DNA from: Novipirellula artificiosorum
GTDB taxonomy: Bacteria > Planctomycetota > Planctomycetia > Pirellulales > Pirellulaceae
Direction: 5' to 3'
Length of the DNA: 64,000 nt
Assembly (NCBI RefSeq): GCF_007860135.1
Contig: NZ_SJPV01000011.1
Coordinates: 1 to 64,000 of the forward strand
Part shown: positions 1 to 7,550 of the stretch, one piece after another
How the letters are laid out: each line of letters starts with the position of its first letter
How positions within the stretch are numbered: the first letter of the stretch is position 1
Translations under genes and position numbers: made by a program
The notes under the pieces: generated by a model
The model's database searches: none
Told to the model about the DNA's origin: nothing
Seen by the model: only the letters and a program-made list of their open reading frames with translations

Positions 1-48
1 GCTGTGTTGGTGATAGTCCAGTCCGACGTGATAGGTTATTTTCGACAT
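1..48 (-). CDS. IS110-family transposase, N-terminal end only (runs off the window)
   Basis: Read on the minus strand from the ATG at 48, the first 16 residues are MSKITYHVGLDYHQHS. This resembles the start of IS110-type (DEDD) transposases, which open with a V-G-L-D-x-H block containing the first acidic residue of the RuvC-like catalytic core. A GGAG stands about nine bases before the ATG. The rest of the gene lies outside the window, so neither integrity nor element ends can be judged. The identification rests on a short stretch. Confidence 0.55.
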   Translation of the reverse strand, partial: MSKITYHVGLDYHQHS

Positions 49-149
49 TGCTCGTTGCTCCGAGTGAAATCAGGGGAAGTTAGATATCACTTGGTTTTAC
101 TCTGCAGCGAGCATTTCATCCCCATCTACGTTAGTTATGATCCCACGAT

Positions 150-603
150 GCTTAGTGAGTGAGGCCAGAACCATCGTAGAGCTCACCATGTCGGCCACGA
201 CGGGCATCTGGGTCCACAACACTTAAAGTTCGGTGACCGCCCTTAGGATTTTGGCAGTCACCGACGATCTTGCCGATCACGGCCAACATCCGCAATCGTA
301 GACTGGCCAGCAGTACTATGGTTGAGGGCACGGCGATGTTGGCGATGACATGCGTGGCCTCTTTAAGACGAAGTCGATCCTCGCAAAGTATCGAAGGACC
401 TCTAAATTGAACATTCGCAGTGGTGGTATCGCTGGCTGCCCTTGGTCACGACTGTAATACTATTCCAACTCGGGAGCGAAACTTTCTCACGGGATCAATT
501 CCAAGGCATCCAACAGGGGATGCTCGTTGGATAGCAATTGATTGCAGTACTCAACATCCCGCAGACCGAGATCCTCAAACCAGCCACAACCGTCCCGAAG
601 CAT
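150..603 (-). pseudogene. Decayed transposase remnant
   Basis: No intact gene lies between 49 and 842. On the minus strand from the ATG at 603 a reading frame runs through a helix-rich segment to ELIP, meets TGA, and then continues ESFAPELE before a TAG. This resembles the LIPWxxFRPxLE block of IS5/IS1182-type transposases with Trp mutated to stop. Further down, at about 160-250, another frame gives DPDARRGRHGELYDG, like the DPDAR segment of such transposases. Several stops and frame changes separate the pieces. I infer an old, non-functional insertion sequence. No terminal repeats were found, and 604-842 shows nothing recognisable. Confidence 0.4.
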
Positions 604-842
604 TCTTATAACTCCAGACCGCCAACCTAAGAAAGAACTCGGACGCCTGATGTAATTCCACCCACCACAATACAGAAGACTAATTCAGCAGTCTCCTACG
701 GCGTCGGAAAGCTCTCTTGCTGTTAGCTGACCGTAGGTGCGCTATCGTGCTGCGACGGCTGATGGCTTGAAATCCCTTCCGGGATAGAGAACGACCTGTG
801 TCTAGCTGACAAGCTTTTGCTTCAGGCTACGAATAATCTGGG

Positions 843-1379
843 CTAGCTCATTCGCTTGATGATGGCCCGGCAAAAATCGGGCAGATCATCCGGACGCCGG
901 CTGCTGATGTGGTGTCCATCGACGACCACAGCGGCATCTTCGTAGCTCGCTCCAGCGTTGACCAAATCGTCTTTGATCCCAGGCGAACCGGTCACGCGAA
1001 CGCCACGATAAACACCTGCTGAAATAGGAATCCAGCCGCCGTGACAGATGGCCGCGATCGGTTTGAGTGCGGTGTCGAAGTTACGCACCAGCGCAAGGAC
1101 CAAGGGATCACGTCGAAGCTTGTCCGGCATGAACCCGCCGGGCACGACCAATGCATCGAAGTCGGTTTCGGAAACCTCTTCAAAGGCTTTGTCGCTGATG
1201 CAAGGGTACCCGTGTTTTCCGTTGTACAGCGTGTTGGCCTGGGGGCCCGCAACGACGGTGGTTGCACCGGCTTCTTCGAGTCTGAGCTTTGGATACCACA
1301 ATTCCAAATCTTCGTAGATTTCCCCCGTGAAAAGGAGAACACGTTTTCCGCTCAGCGGCATCGATTCGTTACGATTCAT
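843..1379 (-). CDS. DJ-1/PfpI family protein
   Basis: This 178-residue protein has the flavodoxin-like DJ-1/PfpI (class I glutamine amidotransferase-like) fold. It starts with a hydrophobic strand (VLLFTGEIYEDLELWYP), has the conserved PGGFMPDKLR segment, and carries the nucleophile elbow AICHGGW, where Cys is the presumed reactive residue followed by His. Family members act as proteases, deglycases, chaperones or hydratases, so the substrate cannot be told from sequence. The length matches single-domain family members. The first ATG is followed by a second Met six codons later, which could be the real start. The gene stands alone, divergent from the remnant at 1605. Confidence 0.85.
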   Translation of the reverse strand: MNRNESMPLSGKRVLLFTGEIYEDLELWYPKLRLEEAGATTVVAGPQANTLYNGKHGYPCISDKAFEEVSETDFDALVVPGGFMPDKLRRDPLVLALVRNFDTALKPIAAICHGGWIPISAGVYRGVRVTGSPGIKDDLVNAGASYEDAAVVVDGHHISSRRPDDLPDFCRAIIKRMS

Positions 1380-1853
1380 CGTAGATCCATTGTTGTGGGG
1401 AAAGTAATGACGTCTTTGAAGAAGGTAGCCTTCGCTTCGAGCAATTCCACTTATCCTCGATGGACTCTCGTCGTCCAGGTGAAACCTAGCAGCAGGTTGT
1501 GCCAGGTTTTACCCCGGCCACGTACTTATGGAAAACGCTCAGTGCTTTGTCGCAGGTCCATTTTAGGGTAGTGGATCTTCAACGGCGTGTCGATTTAGTC
1601 CGCGTTGCGATCGACACCTCAGCATGTCGCGTCAAAATATCGACCACAACATTGTACGCCGTTACCGTGTACCGTGTCTCAGGTCACGAGTCGCTTGTAC
1701 GAAATCACAGTCCATCAAGTCCCCGGTGACGTGAATCAAGTGGTGGTCGAAGCGTTCAATCCGTCGAACGACTTGCTCGGCACAGCAAGCTTGGAACTCT
1801 CGAACGGTGCGACTCCAACGACGGTAATCAATAGCCCAGGAACTGCGAAATGA
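1380..1853 (+). pseudogene. Remnant of a secreted-protein gene (C-terminal part)
   Basis: An open frame from 1605 ends at 1853 and overlaps the next start (ATGA). Only its second half, from about 1680, looks protein-like: SRLYEITVHQVPGDVNQVVV and then a typical beta-strand-rich ending. No plausible start, ribosome site or signal peptide precedes it, and 1380-1600 contains nothing recognisable. I read it as the tail of a gene whose 5' end is lost. Its tight coupling to the next gene suggests both once belonged to one operon. The family is not recognised. Confidence 0.35.
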
Positions 1854-2989
1854 ATCGATTCACGACACTCTTACTAGTCTCTGCTTTTGCCAGTTGTGAC
1901 CCTGTTTTTGGGCAGCAAGAGCCGCTTCGGGTTGATGCCGGCTTCTCGGGAAAAGTGGCCGAGGCGATGGTGCTTCGCGATTCGATCAAGAATGGAGCGT
2001 TCGAATATGAACTAGAAATATCTCCTCCAGGTGCTACTCAGGTTCAGCAGAAAACGACTGGGAGCTATTATTTTGATTATGAGTCGGAGCGGTCGCTTCA
2101 TTTGTTGTCAGTTGCAACTCGACAGGAGGGGACCGGCGAAATTGAAACCAGAAGAGGCGTTGGACTTCAGACTCGCGAGACCACTGCGATCCAGGAGCCA
2201 GAGAGTACCAAGCTACGCGTGAAAGGTACCGTGCCTGGGCAGAATTACCGAGTCATGATGCCCTTTGAATTTCGAGCATTCGGTTACGCCTTTTTCGGCA
2301 ACTACCGCAATCGCCATTCCTTTGAAGAAGTTCTGTCATCCTATCTGGTCTGGCATGATCCCCAGATTGTTTCCCAGGAATCCGGTGTAATCCACTACGA
2401 TGCTGGGGAAGTTAAGTTTTCGATGGAGACCGAGAAAGACTATTGGCTCTCGTCGCATGAGTTCATTCGAAACCGATACGAAATGGTCGATGGAACATCC
2501 GATGGAAAAAACTCAACGAAAAACTTGACGACGATACGTTTACCGTCGACAGAGTCGGAATATATCCGTTGCGATGGAACAGGTTCTCCCGAGGGTGACT
2601 TCTTGACGGAATCCTTTGATACAGAGGAGATCGACTGTGTTTTGTTTAGATATTGCAAAGCGGATTGTGAGATTCTCTCGGCCGTCGTCGATCCGTCCGC
2701 GCCTATTCTAACCCGCTTGGCCGTTTGCAAGTCAAGTAGCCAAACCCCCTTCCCCTCTCTTCCCTTCCGGTCAACGCCATTGAAGACAGCCTCCATTCTA
2801 CGTCGGGACAAAGCATTAGGACTCTTCGGTTTAGATGGCTTCGCTGCCCCGCTCGCCGGTTCGAATTCGGATGCAGTCGTCCATGGGCAGGACAAAGATC
2901 TTGCCGTCGCCAATCTCGCCGGTGTGTCCGCCTTGCAGAATCGCGTCGACCGTCGGTTTGACGAACTCTTCGTTGACCGCAATCTGTAG
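1850..2989 (+). pseudogene. Secreted hypothetical protein, 3' end apparently replaced
   Basis: The protein begins with a classical signal peptide (MNRFTTLLLVSAFASCDPVFG, cleavage near residue 21) and continues as a beta-rich, Tyr/Arg-containing secreted protein with no recognised family. From about 2690 onward the frame becomes Ser/Pro-rich and then reads antisense through the 3' half of glnB (2831-2989), which makes a native C-terminus unlikely. The real gene probably ended or was broken near 2690. A frameshift or deletion would explain the chimeric tail of about 100 residues. The start overlaps the preceding remnant by four bases. Confidence 0.5.
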
Positions 2990-3169
2990 TTGAACTTTTC
3001 GTAGCAGATTGACGCTGAATTCGTGACCTCGATAAACCCCCGTTTGGCCCTTTTGGCGACCGAATCCTTGACAATCCATCACGGTCAAACGAAACACGTC
3101 GACCTTGGTGAGTGCCTCTTTGACCGCTTCGAGTTTGCTCGGTTGAATGATGGCGATGATCAGCTTCAC
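2831..3169 (-). CDS. glnB: Nitrogen regulatory protein PII, Phe at the uridylylation position
   Basis: This 112-residue protein covers the whole PII family length. It contains the GFGRQKG segment at 35-41, the T-loop, the B-loop TGEIGDGKIFV and the C-terminal RIRTGE motif. PII trimers sense ATP/ADP and 2-oxoglutarate and plug ammonium channels. The T-loop reads YRGHEF, so residue 51, the Tyr that is uridylylated in proteobacterial GlnB/GlnK, is Phe; Tyr46 is kept. Uridylylation at 51 is therefore impossible. The start is GTG (3169-3167), supported by the conserved MKLIIAIIQP beginning. Its position downstream of amt on the same strand argues for a GlnK-like role. Confidence 0.93.
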   Translation of the reverse strand: MKLIIAIIQPSKLEAVKEALTKVDVFRLTVMDCQGFGRQKGQTGVYRGHEFSVNLLRKVQLQIAVNEEFVKPTVDAILQGGHTGEIGDGKIFVLPMDDCIRIRTGERGSEAI

Positions 3170-3269
3170 GGGACTACTTCGTGCAGGGGAGATCGGAGTG
3201 ACGACGCATTTTAGTCGTCAGCCTCGCCCCCGGTTAGGGGTTGTCGGTTTGAGCGGGTCGGGAGTAACC

Positions 3270-3309
3270 AAAAAAGAGCCGGCCTGCTTCTTGCGAAGCG
3301 GGCCGGCTC
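3270..3309 (-). terminator. Intrinsic terminator between amt and glnB (distal)
   Basis: On the minus strand GAGCCGGCC and GGCCGGCTC (3276-3309) form a strong GC stem whose loop pairs further (GCTTC/GAAGC). The stem is followed at once by six T residues (3270-3275). This is a textbook Rho-independent terminator for transcripts coming from amt. It implies that glnB can also be transcribed from its own promoter. Confidence 0.8.
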
Positions 3310-3342
3310 GATCGAGACCCTCTTGGTTGCCACAGGTTGGAA

Positions 3343-3397
3343 GAAAAACCCCGACCCGTGCCGAATGAGGCGGACATTCGTCACGGGTCATTGGGGC
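3343..3397 (-). terminator. Second, upstream terminator-like hairpin after amt
   Basis: On the minus strand GACCCGTG..GAATG pairs with CATTC..CACGGGTC around a seven-base loop, with a two-base mismatch on each side of the stem. It is followed by GGGGTTTTTC. It lies just upstream of the 3270-3309 terminator in the same orientation, giving a tandem pair. The stem is imperfect, so an RNA-processing or regulatory role is also possible. Confidence 0.55.
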
Positions 3398-3482
3398 TTC
3401 TTCTGGCCCAGGCAAGAGCCAAGAAGTCAACGTTTTGCAAGTTCCTCAAACGTGGAGTTGGGTCCGTTTTTCTCACCGGGCT

Positions 3483-3534
3483 GCTCCGCCAGAACACAGC
3501 CTTGAGATCCTATCTCGTGTGAATCTGGCGGAGC
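3483..3534. repeat. 11-bp inverted repeat downstream of amt
   Basis: GCTCCGCCAGA (3483-3493) is perfectly complementary to TCTGGCGGAGC (3524-3534), with a 30-base loop. It lies 40 bases after the amt stop, in front of the two terminator hairpins. It has no T-run of its own and may stabilise the 3' end of the amt mRNA. The role is inferred. Confidence 0.45.
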
Positions 3535-3573
3535 TGCGGTGGTAGTTCGTTCCTCAGCTGAAAAGCCAATCGA

Positions 3574-5100
3574 CTAAGCGATCGCTCCCCCTGAGATTGC
3601 GTCGGATGGGTAGGCGTGCATGCCATGCTCCGAAATATCCAAACCGGCTGCTTCTTCTTCTGGCGAAACCCGGAGGAAGCCGATCGCCTTGAGCAAAAAG
3701 AATAGCCCACCCATTGTGATGAAGGCCCATGCACAAATCACCAACGTTGCGAAGGCCTGGATTCCGATAAAGGCTCCCACGGATTCCACCCCATCAGGCA
3801 GGTCGCCAAAGATCCCGGTGGCGATACCACCCCAAACACCACACAAGCCGTGGACCGGCCATGCACCGACCGGGTCGTCGATGTGAAGCTTATCGAGTAA
3901 GACAATCCCGATGACCACCAACGCTCCACCAATCGCACCAATCACAATCGATTCAACTTGGCTGACGCGGTCACAGTTTGCAGTGATCGCAACCAAACCA
4001 CCGAGGACACCGTTGAGGGCCATGGTGAGGTCCGGTTTGCCGAACAAAGTCCAACCGGTAAGCAAGGCAACGATGGCACCAGCGGCGGCGGAGATCGTTG
4101 TCGTGACAGCAATGTAAGTGGTCGCCTCTGCGTTTGCAGCACCCGAGTAAGTCAGTTGGCTACCTGGATTGAAACCGTACCAACCCACCCACAGAATGAA
4201 CACGCCAAGTGCGGCAAAGGCGATGTTGTGCCCCGGCAAGGGAACGCTTTTTCCATCCGCGGTATAGCGTCCAAGCCTCGGTCCAAGTGCAATGGCACCG
4301 GCAAGACCTGCGAAACCCCCAACCGCGTGGACGACGACACTGCCGGCGAAGTCTTGGAATCCCATCGCGTCAAGGAAGCCACCTCCCCATTTCCAGGAAC
4401 CGCTAATCGGATAGATCAAGCCGGTTAACAATGCACTGTAGATCAAGTAAGCACCAAACTTCATTCGGCCAGCAACTGCACCCGAGACAATCGTCGCTGC
4501 GGTCGCCGCGAAAGCAACTTGGAATAAGAAATCAGCAGAGTTCGACGCGTAAGCGCCATCAGAGTAGGCGGGAGCCGATGCCCAGACTTCTTCGCCGTTC
4601 ACTTCTTCAATCTGAGCATCACGAGAGATGAAGGACCCAGGCGATCCCAAATAGCCCTCCGCGATCCAAGACCCCGGATACATCAGTGCGTAGCCAATCA
4701 GCAGAAAGAGCAGCACGCCAACGGCGAGGTCCATCACGTTCTTGGCAAGAATGTTGACGGTGTTTTTGGCAGAGTTCATTCCGACTTCGACCATCGCGAA
4801 GCCTGCTTGCATGAACAGAACCAAAACCGCACAGACGAACATGATTAAGGTGTTGATCGCATAATCGTTTGAGTCGTCGTAAGAGAGGTCGGAGACCTTG
4901 TCGCCGGCATTCCAGCCGACCGGTGCCGCGTCCTCCGCAGCATCGACTGCGCCCGCGTCGGTTGCCTCCGCAACCTCCGTGACTGCCGCTGGCTCGTCCT
5001 GAGCCGAAGCGACCGACGCGAGCGTCAAGCCGACTCCCATCATCCCCAAACACACGAACACGGTGAGCACTGGAGCTCGAAAATGTTGTAACATCGACAT
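3574..5100 (-). CDS. amt: Ammonium transporter (Amt family)
   Basis: This is a 508-residue Amt/Mep/Rh channel with an N-terminal signal peptide (cleavage near residue 33, SVASAQ) followed by an acidic Ala-rich linker and then about eleven membrane helices. The twin-His pore residues are visible as VVVHAVGGFAG (His258) and GAWPVHGLCG (His417). Amt trimers conduct ammonium across the inner membrane and are gated by PII. The PII gene downstream and the sigma-54-type promoter upstream fit nitrogen-limitation control. The C-terminal tail is short. A porin gene on the same strand precedes it by about 590 bases. Confidence 0.96.
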   Translation of the reverse strand: MSMLQHFRAPVLTVFVCLGMMGVGLTLASVASAQDEPAAVTEVAEATDAGAVDAAEDAAPVGWNAGDKVSDLSYDDSNDYAINTLIMFVCAVLVLFMQAGFAMVEVGMNSAKNTVNILAKNVMDLAVGVLLFLLIGYALMYPGSWIAEGYLGSPGSFISRDAQIEEVNGEEVWASAPAYSDGAYASNSADFLFQVAFAATAATIVSGAVAGRMKFGAYLIYSALLTGLIYPISGSWKWGGGFLDAMGFQDFAGSVVVHAVGGFAGLAGAIALGPRLGRYTADGKSVPLPGHNIAFAALGVFILWVGWYGFNPGSQLTYSGAANAEATTYIAVTTTISAAAGAIVALLTGWTLFGKPDLTMALNGVLGGLVAITANCDRVSQVESIVIGAIGGALVVIGIVLLDKLHIDDPVGAWPVHGLCGVWGGIATGIFGDLPDGVESVGAFIGIQAFATLVICAWAFITMGGLFFLLKAIGFLRVSPEEEAAGLDISEHGMHAYPSDAISGGAIA

Positions 5101-5289
5101 CGCCTACTTTCTTCTTTTGAGAGGTGAAACCATTTGGATTGGTGAATTGCGACAGCTGCAAAACGCCAAAAATTTTGAAGCGGCGGACGCTTCTGGTTTC
5201 TCACCATCAACTCCTGCCCGGGCCATTTTTCATTGCTCGCGAGCTAATCGCTGAAGAAACAGGATCCGCCGTTCTATGTTTTGCTGGTG

Positions 5290-5306
5290 AGCAATCGCCG
5301 GGCCAA
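5290..5306 (-). promoter_or_regulatory. Sigma-54 (-24/-12) promoter for amt
   Basis: The minus strand reads TTGGCCCGGCGATTGCT. Against the sigma-54 consensus YTGGCACGrNNNTTGCW it matches all defined positions except one (C for A in GGCAC), with the invariant GG and GC at exact spacing. Transcription would start near 5278, giving a leader of about 180 bases before the amt ATG at 5100. The remainder of the 5101-5687 gap shows no gene, and no enhancer sites were identified. Confidence 0.7.
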
Positions 5307-5687
5307 ATCAGCGGAAGACGGCTTGATTGATGTCGTAAACGGTTCCGACAAAAGGCTTTAAGATATTGAGGAATTTGCGTTTCGTCGCTGCAACCGGCCC
5401 AATGCGCATGACGTGAGCCTCGTGCTTAAGCATCTAGCACAGGCATTGCCTAGTTAGCGGGCATCGCAATTGTGGATTTCGATCCGACCTGGAATGAGAC
5501 GTTCACCGATGCACAGAACGGCATAGCGATCGCTCCGAAGGACTTCGCCCACCCAAAGGGAGAGAGAAGCGATACGACACGACCTTCGACGGAGGGGGGA
5601 CTCCTTCGGGGTAAGACGAAAAAAGACGAGCCCCCGCTTACGCAAGAGGCCCGCCTTTTCAGGATCGTCGTCGTTTCGTATCGGAAA

Positions 5688-7085
5688 CTAATAGGTAATC
5701 ACGGTGTCGATGCCAAACGTGGTCTGGGTGTTGGCGTTGTCCTGAAGTAGCGGGTCCCCAATCGCTGCAAGCCAGTCGCGATTCCCGTAAACCCAGTCAT
5801 AGCGGATTTCAGGGCGGACAACCACATTCGCATGCGGTCGAACATTGACCCCCAGTGTGAGTGCGTAGACATCGAAATCTTCGCTGGCTGGGTCATACCC
5901 TGCTGCGACGATCGCTGCAGCGTCAGCGGGATTCGCAGCATCGGGGTCTGCGTAGCCACGACTGTCCGCTTGAACCTGCCACCATTCCATGCGGGCTCCG
6001 ATGGAGATGCAGTCGTTGATTTCTCGGATCAAGTACTGGTTGATTCCAAAGGTATCGCGAACAGTCTGCTCATCCCGATCGTCGCTGGTCAGCAAGTCGG
6101 TTTGAAAAACGTATTGCAATTTGTCCGTCAGCGCGATGTCGGCAACGACCGAATGCATGTAGCCTTGTTCAAAAGCATCGAGGTTATTGGCGAACACACC
6201 GCCAACCGCCGAATAGGTCAACGTCACGTCGTCGTTGAGCGATAAAGAGGCACCACCCAAGAACGCGTCACCATTGTCTTCAAAGCCACTGTCCCAGCCC
6301 AGTACATAGCCACCGAACAGCTCTAACTTTTCCATTCCCGAATAGGTCGCTAACGCACCGGTATGGGTGAACGGTTCGCTGTTGTACATCGTGTAGGCGT
6401 GGCTATAGAAGAAGTTTCCGGTCGCTTGGACCACTTCCCATCCGATGATCGTATAAAAGTGGCCTGCCTTGACCGACCAATCGCCATAGCCCGCTTCCAT
6501 GTATAGTTGTGGGATCGCGTGACCATAGTCGGGTCCGTTGTCCCATTGGTTATCCCAATGGTTGTTGTCGATTCCGAATGCTTGCGTATCGGGACCGTCT
6601 GTACCGTAAAGGTAATCGATGCGGCCACCGATGTCGAAACCGCACGAGGTATCGATTGCTTTTTCCGCATACAGCCACGCTTGATGGACCTGTGCTTCGT
6701 TGGCACGATTGTTGAACAACGGCAAGGATTTATTGTTGTAGCCAACACTGACCCAACCGCCAACGGAGAAGTTTCCGCATTCGCCGAACAACATGCACGG
6801 GTCGCCCAAGTTGCACTCGCAAGCGCTGTCAAAAATGCTGCCACAATCGTCTTCGCATCCGACTTCGCAACCCTCCATGCAGCCCGTGCCAAAGCTGGTA
6901 TCGGCGACGCCACAGTTGCACGCACCTGCGCAACCGCAAACCGATTCGCCGACTTCAAGGTAACCGACCTGAGCGATTGGGTTGGCGGTGTTCGCGTCGC
7001 CTACGTCGTAAACGTTCTGTCCTTCGGCGGCAAAGCCAGTGCCAGCGCAAAGCATGGCGAGTAGTGCCAGGTAGTTCTGTTTCAT
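5688..7085 (-). CDS. Cys-rich BBP2-type outer-membrane porin
   Basis: This 465-residue outer-membrane beta-barrel protein is of the putative beta-barrel porin-2 (BBP2/OmpL-like) type. It has a signal peptide (residues 1-19, ending GFA), a Cys-rich plug and then alternating amphipathic strands ending in Tyr (FGIDTVITY), as in barrel proteins. The segment from about residue 40 to 100 carries twelve Cys in CGC, CNC, CMEGC and CEDDC patterns, suggesting disulfides or metal binding. The open frame extends upstream to 7340, but the signal peptide and a GGGGGAG ribosome site fix the ATG at 7085. It precedes amt on the same strand and may deliver nitrogen compounds (inference). Confidence 0.82.
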   Translation of the reverse strand: MKQNYLALLAMLCAGTGFAAEGQNVYDVGDANTANPIAQVGYLEVGESVCGCAGACNCGVADTSFGTGCMEGCEVGCEDDCGSIFDSACECNLGDPCMLFGECGNFSVGGWVSVGYNNKSLPLFNNRANEAQVHQAWLYAEKAIDTSCGFDIGGRIDYLYGTDGPDTQAFGIDNNHWDNQWDNGPDYGHAIPQLYMEAGYGDWSVKAGHFYTIIGWEVVQATGNFFYSHAYTMYNSEPFTHTGALATYSGMEKLELFGGYVLGWDSGFEDNGDAFLGGASLSLNDDVTLTYSAVGGVFANNLDAFEQGYMHSVVADIALTDKLQYVFQTDLLTSDDRDEQTVRDTFGINQYLIREINDCISIGARMEWWQVQADSRGYADPDAANPADAAAIVAAGYDPASEDFDVYALTLGVNVRPHANVVVRPEIRYDWVYGNRDWLAAIGDPLLQDNANTQTTFGIDTVITY

Positions 7086-7550
7086 TTTCGCGGACTCCCC
7101 CATCCGTAAACCTTGTCCGATCACGATGCAACCATGCAATGTGATACGGTGTTTTGCAAGCAATCGAACCCTTTGACGAAAAGGTTCGTGGTTTTGCCAA
7201 TCATCGCCGCTGGCTGTCGCGCTATGCTCCAGCCGCACAACGGGTCCTGATCGCCTAGCTGGATTTATCGGCACCACCGGAAGCGAAAGTTGAGGCTCAG
7301 CCGTCCCGAATCGAGTATCGGTTAAACCAACCTTCATCATTTGGTAAGATCTGACGGTCAGGCAGGTCGGGTGGGGCTTTGGTGGCGATTCCGTTAGGCT
7401 GCCAGCGAGTAAATCGACGTCCGCCCTGGTAACTCGGTGCGCGAGGAATCATACTTGCAGGGCGTCCGGCACCGACAGAATGCCCGGTCGGTGTAGGGAT
7501 TTTCGCCACCCAGTTGCCCCAAACCTCTCGTTATTCACGTAAACGCGAAC
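7086..7550. other. Divergent intergenic region, no gene seen
   Basis: This 465-base region lies between the divergent porin and ketosynthase genes. The minus-strand frame stays open to 7340 but has no protein-like character before 7085. Promoters for both flanking genes must lie here, yet no clear -35/-10 or sigma-54 element was found. Confidence 0.5.

Noticed and set aside
420-611. 63-residue plus-strand ORF in the transposase-relic region
   Set aside because: It has no protein-like pattern and lies opposite a better-supported transposase remnant.
2440-2982. 180-residue minus-strand ORF opposite the secreted-protein gene
   Set aside because: It overlaps both the secreted gene and glnB in other frames, and its composition (Ser/Arg-rich) is typical of a shadow frame.
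5575-5660. Terminator after the porin gene
   Set aside because: GC-rich arms on the minus strand followed by T6 were tested, but the arms (GCGGGCCTC versus GGGGGCTC) do not pair well enough.
7086-7340. N-terminal extension of the porin frame to 7340
   Set aside because: The signal peptide and ribosome site at 7085 fit; the upstream residues are not protein-like.
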